From NCBI GenBank assembly GCA_032821775.1, contig JAVLRN010000008.1, forward strand, positions 806,001 through 870,000: DNA of 64,000 bases. The letters are read 5' to 3'. Shown piece by piece: positions 1 through 9,504 of this stretch. The DNA comes from Sanguinoderma infundibulare (taxonomy: Eukaryota; Basidiomycota; Agaricomycetes; Polyporales; Polyporaceae). Position 1 is the stretch's first letter; each line of letters starts with the position of its first letter. A model generated the notes under the pieces. That model had not been told where the DNA came from and made no database searches. It was given only the letters and a program-made list of their open reading frames with translations. A program made the position numbers and the translations under genes.

Positions 1-951
1 GCCATCGAGAATCGGCTGGAGTCGCGCCAGCTCGCGAATTGGAGGACCGGCGGAGGTACGCCAGCTAAGGGCTGCAGAAAGCGGTGAACACAACCTGCTA
101 CCGCAGAGAGATACTAGTAGTAGGGATCAGAGGTGTGTGGATAAACCGTTACGGAATGTACGTACGTTTCTCCCGTCAATGGCACCGGCGGAAAGGACTC
201 TAGACAGCATTGAAGAACGGTCCACTGGCAGATGACACGAAGTAGCCACACGGACGCCTTGAATACAAATAGGGCAGCTTTAACATATCACCAATGTCAG
301 AGACAACGAATGTCTCGTACCAAGAGCAACCTGCGGGACCGCGAGCGAATCCTTTGCGGCCCACGCCCACTCAAGGGACTCGGAAATCGAACATGGCAGA
401 GCATTCCAAAACGCACCATTTTCCCTAGAATCTCTACATAATGTGAGGCAATACTTGCGTGCCAGCTGCGCTGTTCATCTCTTGTCGCGAACAAAAGGCG
501 CATGCTAGACCGGGTGACGCTGGATTCGATGAGACAATGGTTGAGGAGAAGGGAGAAGGACAAATAAAATCGATTTAGACGCTCATAGGAGAGGCCGGCG
601 CTCCCGGTTTCTTCCATCCAGCACAGCGTCGACTTGGCTTGGTCTCGAGTTAGTCACCAAGGTCAGTGAAGGAAAGCACCGTCAGTGCGAGCGTCGCCTG
701 ACATTTTATATCCCAGACAACGGGTGGTGGTGGTCCCTCGAACGTCTATTGAATGAAAGCTGATGATGACTCATCCAGGACATAGCACAGCAACTTTGGT
801 CTGAGGTTGGACTCGGATATCGAGCCCTCCTGCTCTGGCGAAAAGCACTGCAGGTGCGTATGGGTCTGTTTCACGTCTCGCGTACCTCTCATTGAGAATC
901 AGGATTATTGCGATTTATCCTCTAGATCACTCGTACTGGGCCGCCGGTTCA
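1..951. other. Intergenic, upstream of the reductase gene
   Basis: I see no convincing gene. Short open frames on both strands lack recognisable motifs. Bases about 25-110 resemble bases about 25690-25770, just upstream of the reductase pseudogene; both share a TACGCCAGCT core followed by related sequence. An acceptor-like TCTAG at 921-925 lies in frame with the reductase start, so an unseen upstream exon is possible. Confidence 0.5.
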
Positions 952-2779
952 ATGCAATCACCACTCAAGCTCGCCATAGTAGGCGGAGGGCCCTCCGCAT
1001 TCTATGTGGCGTCACGGCTGCTTTCTTTACTCCCGCAGACGAGTGCACAGGCGTCGTCGCTAAAAATACACATGTATGATCGACTATGGGCCCCATACGG
1101 TCTCGTGCGGTATGGCGTCGCTCCAGACCATCCCGAAGTAAAGGTGAGGGCATTTGCTATGGTTTTCTGGCCTCTTGCTCTCGGCTTCGGAGCGTGCTTG
1201 AATGTATGCTGTCAGGCGTTCATCAGATGCAGCACAGGGGTCGTCTTCAGCATAGCCTCTCGTACTACATGACCGAGTCTGGGCTGCCTCTATGGTATGA
1301 ACTCCAGAAGTGGGGTTCATCTTCGTGCCCTTACTCGATTGATGAGTGCACCGCAGACGCCAGTCGACGTGTCTTTTCTTGCTATGTTCTATCCATCTCG
1401 CAACTAGACGCTACTTTGCTACAGATTATTAACATGTTTGCCCCCAGAACTGCACGCACAAGTTTAACGCCGCAGCCGCAGACCCCCGCCTCCGCTTCTT
1501 CGGGAACGTCAACATCGGCTCCACCTCGCCACTCCCCCAAACGCTTCCCCTCCCCCTCCAAGCCCTCCTTCCTTACTACACTCACATCCTCTTCTCGACC
1601 GGCTGCACCGTGCCGATCCTCCACCCCGCCCTTGCCCCCTCCCAATACTGCGTCCCCGCGCTCTCGCTCGTGCACTGGTACACCCAGCACCCTGCGCACC
1701 CTCCTCCCCCACCCCTCTCGCGCATCAGGCACGTCACGCTGATCGGGCAGGGCAACGTCTCGCTCGACGTCGCGCGCATGCTCCTCACCCCGCCCTCCCA
1801 CCTCGCCGCATACGACGTCCCCGCGCCCGTCCTCGCCGTCCTCCGCGAGTCCGCGGTCGAGCACGTCTCGATCGTCGGCCGGCGCGGCCCGCTCCAGGCC
1901 GCGTTCACGACGAAGGAGCTGCGCGAGATGATGAACCTCCCCGATGCGGCGATGGTCCCCCTCGACCCCTCCGTCCAGGCACAGCTGCAGGCAGGGGGAG
2001 GAGGGGGAGGGCAGGCGCTGACGCGGCAGCAGACGCGGACGGTGCAGCTGCTGCAGAAGGGGTCGAAGAACGCGTTCGGGACGACGAAGAAGACGTGGTC
2101 GCTCGACTTCTTCCGCTCACCCACCGCCCTCATCCCTCCCACATCCCCCTCCGAACCGGCCCGTTCCACGCTCACTCTCGCGCACACGACGCTCGACGCG
2201 TCGCAGCGCGCGGTGCCGACAGGCGAGACCTCGACGCTTTCCACGGACCTCGTGATCACGTCGCTCGGGCACCGCGCGGAGCCGTCCGCGCCGTGGTACG
2301 ACCCCGCGCTGAGCCACGTCCGGACGGCTGCGGGAGGGAGGGTCGTCGGAGAGGACGGGCGCGTGGTGCGGAGGGCGTACGCGAGCGGGTGGGCGGCGAT
2401 GGGCGCGCGCGGGGTGCTTGCGAGCACGATGCTGGACGCGTACGCCGTCGCGGACGCCATCCTTCGCGACCACTTCCCCGACTCCTTCTCGACCTCGTCT
2501 GGTGAGCCGGAGCGCGCAGCGGAGGCGGAGATGGACGTGGGGGAGGTGCTGCCGCGAGCGGAGGACGTTGACTTTGACGCGCTCCCGCCCGAGGTTGAGG
2601 CGGGGCTCCGGGATGGACGGGTGACAGACTTCGAGGACTGGAAGAGGGTCGACGCCGAGGAGATCAGGAGGGGCGAGGTGGTGGGAAAGGAACGGGAGCG
2701 GATGACGAGCTGGGACGAGGCCCGCGAGTTCCTGGCGGTTGAGAAGGCGAGGTCGAGGAAGTTGGATGGCCCGGTCTAA
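952..2779 (+). CDS. ARH1: NADPH:adrenodoxin/ferredoxin reductase, mitochondrial type
   Basis: FAD- and NADPH-dependent reductase that passes electrons to mitochondrial ferredoxin for Fe-S cluster, heme and sterol-type reactions. Exons are 952-1143 and 1448-2779, giving 507 aa, normal for the family. The N-terminus holds the FAD-binding motif AIVGGGPSAFYVASRLL, then YGLVRYGVAPDHPEVK. Exon 2 resumes directly with the NC.HKF region, contains HPALAPSQYCVPALSLVHWY, and has the NADP-binding VTLIGQGNVSLDVARML. GRRGPLQAAFTTKELREMM follows at about residue 243, and the C-terminal part carries ASGWAAMGARGVLASTMLDA. The 304-nt intron is long for this locus. The start at 952 places the FAD motif at residue 6, leaving no mitochondrial presequence. 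A basic, leucine-rich stretch around 815-852 followed by GTGCGT could be an upstream presequence exon, but I found no start codon for it. A broken partial copy lies at about 25.8-26.4 kb. Confidence 0.93.
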
Positions 2780-3514
2780 CCATGCCGTCGCGGGTGCGAG
2801 TGCCTGCTACTTCGAGCGCTCATGATGTGGAGGAAAGGAAGCGTGTCCACGAGCTCGTGCTGTAAGTACGCTGTCTTACCTATCGTTTGCCCCCGCGAGT
2901 GGATGAAGTATTTTAGAGTTTTTATTTCCCTGTCCCACCACTCTGTCTGCGCAACGCATGCTTTAGAGTATCGGGGTGTTCGATACGCGCATTCGACGTC
3001 CCCTCATAACCTACGCGCGTACAGCCAGCGCAATCCTCCGCCACAACCCATCGCCAAGGGCCCGTCCATCGGCAATGAATCGGTCGCCCAGTACAGTTTC
3101 TCACTCATCGCCACGCTCTCTTGGTCGTCGCGGCATCCGCAGTTGATGCTTGCCCCTCGTGAGCTGTTCTTGCGCTACATCGCGCTGCGCGATACTGTAG
3201 TGTGCATACCTACCTCGCAACGAGTCGGAAAGTAGATGCGGACGCTTTAAGTGAACGGAGGTGGGGGCGCGACGCGCTGCGCAGTTTGACGACGTCGAGA
3301 TGGCTCCAACGCCCAGGGTCCGCGCGGACATAGGCGTGTTCAGGTTGAACCCAATTCCGAACATTTATGATTGCTTGTGTTCTTTATGCAGCCGAGGACC
3401 GGCACCTCCTTTGTCAACTCTCCTCCGCCCCTCGAGTTTCGTCGCCGGTCGCGATTTCGCTCGACGGTCTGTCTGGTTAGCGGCTGCGCTCAGGACGTGC
3501 AAGCTTCGCGGTAT
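2780..3514. other. Intergenic
   Basis: Sequence between the reductase and glycosidase genes, presumably a 3' UTR plus the glycosidase promoter. The longest open frame (2822-3235, +) shows no recognisable domain. Confidence 0.5.
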
Positions 3515-6052
3515 ATGATCACGCGTCTCGCCTCGCCACCGAGCCCGCTACGGCTCACCGCCGCATTCTTCTTCGTCCTCGCCGCCTCATTACTCGAACC
3601 CGCACACGGCCAGCAGCTTACCGACGCCCAGCTCGCGCTCGTCACCGCTCGTCTCGCGCAGGGCGCGACACACAGGTGCGTGGTCTGCAAGCGGCATGTC
3701 CGCGGATGCTCGGCGCCGGGATTGACGTCGGCGGCGGCTATGGCAGCTGGGAGATCGGAACCCGCGCTCAGGCTCTCACCGAGTTCGACACCCCCTCCTA
3801 CTCCGTCCTCAACAATACCGCCCTCCCTCCTCCCAAAACCTCTCCACCATCCTCTCTCGATGACGTCTTCTCCATCGCGCGCTCGGTCGTCACCAACCTC
3901 ACAAACAACGTACATGGCCCCCAACCGTTGATCGGCGGGACGAACAACGGAGAGGCTGCAGGCGACCCCGCAAGCATCGGAGTCGCTGTTTTACTAGCGA
4001 ACTGGACGGGGAGGGGATCGACGGACAACCTCGACTACGCGGGCGCGGCGCAGGACCAACTCAACTACCTCCTCGAGGTGGTCCCCCGGACGAGTGACGG
4101 GGCCATATCTCACCGTGTGGAATCGGTGCAGCTCTGGTGAGTACGCAAATCAATGCGCTCTGGACTTCTCTGTCTTCTCGCCATTCTTGGAACCAGACGT
4201 TGTCGGGACGGTTTGGCTTCGAAAGGCGCGGAGAAGCAGAGAGTTCCGTCGTAGCATCTGGTGGCCCTCGTTCAGACCGGTGCGGGGCTGGCTTCCCTCC
4301 CTTGACGTCCGTTTCTCGAATTCCCTCCCTTGAATTTCTTCCCTTGATATTCCCTTGATCTGGCAAGAACGGTGCCAATTCGATTGCCACGGGCCTACAG
4401 GCATGTCAATGGAAAGTCCACACGGCACGCATATATCAGGGTATTCTGCCCCGCACTCAGTTAAAAGTTGCTGTAGGATTAGTATGAATTCTCTTACTAT
4501 CATCTTCTCCGGCAACTGTGGATGTCTTTGTAGAACTGTGGTCAAGAGCGGCCCTCACGATTGTGAAAGGACTGCTTTTCGCTGCAAAGAAATCTACAGT
4601 CGTCGGACTGGTGAGGGTATTCAAATTCATTGTACCGTAATCCCGAGAGCACTTGGGATGAGGTACTCATCTAATGCTAGCCTACACTTGCAACGATCCT
4701 TGTCTATATGCATATATTCGGTGCTGGTAGCGTTTTCCTTGATGCTGTGGGCGCGAGTTGATGCTATTATCATCCATGCACGCATACAACTAGCAGCTTA
4801 ACATCCGTCCGCCGGATCCTTTCTTTTTTCGGGGTGCGGTCTCAGTGCGACTGGCGACGAGACTAGCTCGCGTCGTCGGGTGCACGCACTCCACCAACTA
4901 TCACAGTACGTCGTATAGAGTTAAGATTTGAAGGGGTTGAGAAGGAAGGTGACGCCTGACCGGCTTTGGGGAGGTCCCCACCGGCTGTACGACTTTGACC
5001 AGACGCCTTACGCACGTTTGCTTTCCGTCGTAGAACCGCGATCTGACATGAGGTACAAACGCCCAGGTCCGACTTTGTCTACATGGTCCCGCCCTTCCTC
5101 GCCTACTTTGGCGTCCTCAACCAGAACCAGTCGCTCCTGCAAGCCGCATACGACCAATGTCGGCTCTACCGGTCACACCTCGTGGACGAGGACGCCGGAG
5201 GGATGTGGAGGCATATCGCGGGGAACAACACCGACAGCGGTCACTGGACCACCGGTGCGTCAATCGAGCGTTACCAATGCCCTTCGTCCATATGCTCACG
5301 TACAGAACGCTATCAGGCAACGGATGGGCCGCGGCGGGCATGCTCCGCGTGCTCGGCACGATCCAGCACTCGCAGTACTCGAGCAAGATGAAGAGTCAGG
5401 CAAAGGACCTCGCGGGCTGGGTGTCCGAGATCCACACCGGCATCTACCCCCACCTGGTGCGTCCGCGCCCCATCCCCCTCCCTTTGCCCGCGCCCGCCCG
5501 CGCTTGCTCACTAACACCGAATCGCAGCAATCGACGGGCCTGTTCTTGAACTACGCCGACAGCTCCTCCTCGTTCCAAGACGCGTCCGGCACCGCCCTCC
5601 TCGCGAGCACCGTCTACCGCCTCGCACTCCTCGCCGGCGTCCACACCCACCTCCCTCTCGCCGAGCAGTGCCGCGCCGCGCTCTCCTCTCCCCCCTCCTC
5701 CTCCGGTTCGTCCTCCTCCTCTTTCACCTCCTCTTCCTCCTCCCAATCGTCGTCGAGCACGAGCACAAGCACGAGCACCGCACCGATAACCGCCGCGACC
5801 TCCGCAACGCTCCAGCACTTCACCTCCGACGGCTGGCTCCAGCCCGTCGTGAACCCGCTAAACGTCGGCGTCCAGGGCGAGCACAGCCCCGAGGGACAGG
5901 CGTTCGTCCTCGAGATGTACGCCGCCTGGCGCGACTGGGTCGCGGCCGGATCCCCAGGCAGCAACGGCGCGCTCTCACAAATTGCGGGGCGCACCGGCGT
6001 CGTGGCCGTCGTCGTCTCGTCCTGCGTCATGCTCCTGCTCTCGTTCTGCTGA
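3515..6052 (+). CDS. Secreted, GPI-type six-hairpin glycosidase (GH105/GH88-like)
   Basis: Probable extracellular glycoside hydrolase of the six-hairpin fold, related by motif to YteR-type unsaturated glycuronyl hydrolases. The substrate cannot be read from sequence. Exons are 3515-3675, 3747-4136, 5067-5254, 5317-5456 and 5528-6052, giving 467 aa with phases agreeing at every junction. The start was chosen because it opens a signal peptide (AAFFFVLAASLLEPAHG, residues about 15-31). Diagnostic blocks are DGAISHRVESVQLWSDFVYM, then MVPPFLAYFG, then HWTTGNGWAAAGML. A Ser-rich low-complexity insert lies at about residues 350-385. The C-terminus (VVAVVVSSCVMLLLSFC) is a hydrophobic tail after a small-residue stretch, as in GPI-anchored proteins. 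Intron 2 is 930 nt, far longer than its neighbours, and interrupts the tryptophan codon of QLW/SDF. The family call is motif-based; alpha-1,6-mannanase (GH76) was considered but its motifs are absent. Confidence 0.78.
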
Positions 6053-6857
6053 GGCCTGAGGTTCGGGCCTGGTGGGTGACGTGTCTTGAATGCGCTTAAA
6101 TCTTGTTAAATTTGCGGTTTTTCTTTTTATCGTGCACGGACTCCTGCATATTCGCTTCACGCTGATCTTTCACGGATTTACGAACACTAGTCCCAACAGG
6201 AACGGAAAGCGGTGTCTACTGTAATACCACATCTTTATCTCTCGTACAGGATACATCCACTGCACGCATACAATCCAGTTCAGTCCGGTTTTTTGCACCA
6301 CTTGTGTTACAAAGCTAGCTTACACATCCTCTAGATCTTATACAGCTTGACCCTGCCTGCGAGCGCGATAGCTTACGCCAGGACTCGTATCCGTGCACGC
6401 CAGCATCTGCAAAAGCGCAACCTGCCTATGCTAGGCGCTGATGGGTTTCGCCGGATCCGACCATGAGCTGTAAGACTCTGTAGGAATTAGCCGTGAACGA
6501 TGAAGTCCGGCAGGGGACGGGCGTGTACGACAAATCATTGTAGAGGGCTGTAATGCTGCCAATGAGTGTTAGAAATGATTACAGAGCAATGTAGCTGTTC
6601 CTATGGATACCGTAAATCACCGCGAAGTGATGCAATTCATCCTCGGCATGCGGCCAATTATTGCAGAGCAATACAGCAGGTATAGCCCAGGAGAAATCCT
6701 TCACAGATATTCAGTGCAGTAGGACCCGGGCGTCTGATTCTCTCTCTCCCCAATGACATGCGCCATCGACTTCCCCATAAAACGACCCTCGCGCTCCCCA
6801 TCAATCTCAGATTCACTTCTTGACCTCTTACATCCTCGATCTCGCAGCCCGTCCAAC
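6053..6857. other. Intergenic with TGTAG/CTACA-type motifs
   Basis: AT-richer stretch upstream of the oxygenase pseudogene. It contains repeated short motifs: ATTACAGAGCAATG near 6578 and the related ATTGCAGAGCAATA near 6659, plus CATTGTAGAGGGCTGTAAT near 6535-6555, which is partly inverted to the first. No coding potential seen. Confidence 0.45.
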
Positions 6858-8470
6858 ATGTCCACCAGGAACGGCCTCACTCAGATGAGGGGTCGCGCGG
6901 CGACTCGCGCCAACCCGACGAGGCCCCCAATCTCGAGCTCCCAACCCGCACCCAAGAATGCGGCAGCAACCCCGGCCAAGAAAATACCGACCGCGACCAA
7001 AAAAACGCCCACCACGCCAAGAAAGCATCGACAACAACGAAGAAAACGGCTGCCTCCAACGGCGGACCGAAGGCTGCGTCGAAGGCTGCCCAAAGTAAGC
7101 CCTTGATTGTCCCGCCTCTGGACTCTAGCGACAAAGGGGAGGCGGACGAGAACGCCCCAAATGATGCGGGTCATGGTGAGGGCAGGGCGGAGGATGGGCA
7201 GGATGAGGGTGAGGGTGAGAGTGAGGCCGACATGGTAAGTAAATTTCCACATTCCTAGTCCAGTTCAACTAAGACAACCATCTTGACAACCAGCGTGGTC
7301 TTCGGCACAGGAGGCGCGGAGCCGGTCGAGCTCCAGGTCCTGCCAGGGAACACCGCGCTTGCGCTCTTCAAAAAGACCAGCGAGCGCGCGCGCTGAAGAA
7401 CAAACCTACTCGCCCTGCGACTCACCTCCTCACGTCTGGCAGACGCGTCGACCTTTTGAAAGCGACCGCCGCCGACGAGAAAGCTTGCGAGCCCGCCCCG
7501 TTCGGACGCAACGACCAAGACCGTCTTCGACGACAACTACCGCCGAGCGGGTAAAATGGAGGTTGACGACTTTTGTGCTCCGGTTCGACACGGAGCGCGC
7601 GGGTCTGGTCGAGGCCGTCCGCTCGGCGCTCTTCTGTGGCGAGGAGGAATCCAAGTTCGTCAGAGCGGAGTTGTATAAGCTGAACGCATACGGTGCGCAT
7701 ATAGTCACGAACTGATCACACATTTAGTTGTCAGGGAAAGCCGCGTTCTTCAATCCCCATACGGATATCCCGCTCGCTGAGAACATGTTCGGCTCCCTCC
7801 TCGTCGTGCTCCCTACTCCCCACGAGGGCGGCGCGCTCGTCCTGCGCCACGAGAATTGCGAGTGGACTTTCGACTCTGGCGCGCTCCTCTCCAGGCCCAG
7901 CACAACTCCGCGCGTCGCCTTTGTTTCGTTCTTCGGCGACGTCGAGCACGAATGACTCCCGTCCAGTCTGGCCATCGTCTCACCATCACGTACAATCTCT
8001 ACTTCTCCGATACGCCTACCGCCAGATATATCAACGCGCCGCCAGCAGGTTTGAGAATCCTCCAGCCCAGAAGCGAGAACGTGTACACCGTCTCGACGGC
8101 TCTCGGCGCACTCCTCGCAAAGAAGAGCATCCTTCTCGAACGACGCGCATGGCACGGACAACGACGATGGCTACCGCACCGGTCACGGTGCAATCAAGAG
8201 CGGCGGCAAGGATGGCCGGAACAACAATGGCGAGGACAGTACGAACGACAACAGCGGCGAGGACAACGGCGGCTCGGAAGGCGCCACCGGGAGCGGCGCG
8301 GGAGGTACCAAGCGCAAGGAGCCGAACACCGAGGCCGCCACCCCCCAACCGGAGACGCAGCGTCCCCACCCTTCGCCCAGGAAAGAAGCAGCAAGAGAAT
8401 GAGCTGGCTGCGGACACCGAGCACCCTCAGAACACCGCGCGCGAGGACGTGGATGAGATGTATTCCAAAT
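6858..8470 (+). pseudogene. 2OG-Fe(II) oxygenase family pseudogene (frameshifted)
   Basis: Remnant of the fungal 2-oxoglutarate/Fe(II) dioxygenase family. The conserved order is readable only by changing frame. A Lys/Thr/Pro-rich N-terminus starts at 6858 and shifts frame near 7017. An acidic segment ends at a GTAAGT donor at 7235. KATAADEKACEPAPFGRND (to about 7515) shifts into TKTVFDDNYRRAGKMEVDDF, then near 7570 (a run of four T) into VLRFDTERAGLVEAVRSAL and AELYKLNAYG. A 42-nt intron (7693-7734) follows. The catalytic block then reads KAAFFNPHTDIPLAENMFG (iron ligands H and D), with LLVVLPTPHEGGALVLRH and FFGDVEHE. One base is missing after HEHE-type motif near 7951, before SGHRLTITYNLYF. 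A last shift near 8100-8150 precedes a Gly/Asn/Asp-rich tail. Five frame changes argue for a decayed gene rather than introns. The second iron-ligand histidine is in VEHE. Confidence 0.75.
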
Positions 8471-9368
8471 AGAGTACGCACCTGTCTTCACAGCTAGCCT
8501 TCCTGATCTCGCTGACCTCGCGCTGCATTCAGGTTCTCCACAACGACCTCCTTACTTCAGCAGCACAGAGGATCTCATTAAACGCTTCGACCTACTCCCT
8601 ACCTACACTGTCTTCTCGCTCTCTTGATGGCTTTCTCTGTCCTGCTCGCCTGATCTCATTCTGGCTGTCGATTTGCAAGTGCCTTGGTCTCTTTTTGTCT
8701 CGCGGCGCTTTCACGCTGTCTTGCTGGTGATGTCTACGGTCCACAAATCGCGCGCTCACGCGCTCTCTCTTTTCGTCATATATAGTTGCTCCGCCCGTGA
8801 AAATTGATGATTTTGACCGTTATTAAATTCCGTGTGCGCTGCATGGTTGTGGGCGAGTACCAGAGCAATGCCTGCCAGGGAGCCCACTATACAGCAACTA
8901 CAGCCATTCACCGTACACTACCATACGCCGGGGGACTATTGTAGTCCTCTACAATATCTCCCCTTCAGTCCTACATGGTGCTACAATATCTCCCATTGGT
9001 CCTACATGGCACTATACGGCCCGCGCACCTATCCGACAGGCCACTACAGTAGTTCCCCCGGCTCCGGCGAAATCCTACAGGGCCCTGGAGCACTCTTAGC
9101 TATGAACTGTAGGGTATCGGCGTGTCCGCCGGAAGGCTGCAGAGCCAGAAGCTGAATTGCATAATGCCGTGAGGCACCTACGAACCACTACGACGGCTAC
9201 AGAGCTGTATGGATTATTACAGGTCTTTGTAAACCTCAAACCCGGTTTACTGATGAGGCTGCGGAGTACAGACAACAGAACCAGATACCAGAAAAAGAAT
9301 AGCACTACGTCTACAGCTGCCATATCGCGGATACGTGGACCTTGAGCATACGGCAGTAAACGTTTGTC
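8471..9368. other. Intergenic, CTACA/TGTAG-rich
   Basis: No gene seen. From about 8880 to 9250 the pentamer CTACA or its complement occurs about ten times. Two imperfect tandem units of about 32 bp lie at 8949-8980 and 8981-9012, each starting CTACAATATCTCCC and ending in CCTACATGG. Confidence 0.5.
8949..9012. repeat. Two-copy tandem repeat, about 32 bp
   Basis: Both units begin CTACAATATCTCCC and contain TCCTACATGG; the middle differs by a few bases. It sits in a stretch unusually rich in CTACA. Confidence 0.7.
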
Positions 9369-9469
9369 CTAATAATGCGTGATCATGACCGTCATGCGCA
9401 TCGCCTTGGCCAGCGAGTAGCCATCGGGGTCGCTGTCCTCCGTGACGCTTACCGCCATCTCGCCCGCAC

Positions 9470-9504
<35 letters not shown>

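Noticed and set aside
1144..1447. Possible extra exon inside the 304-nt ARH1 intron.
   Set aside because: The protein is continuous across the junction (DHPEVK/NCTHKF), so no extra coding sequence is needed.
4355..4801. 148-codon frame inside the long glycosidase intron.
   Set aside because: No domain, no paralogue in the window and no clean splice context; kept only as part of the long-intron finding.
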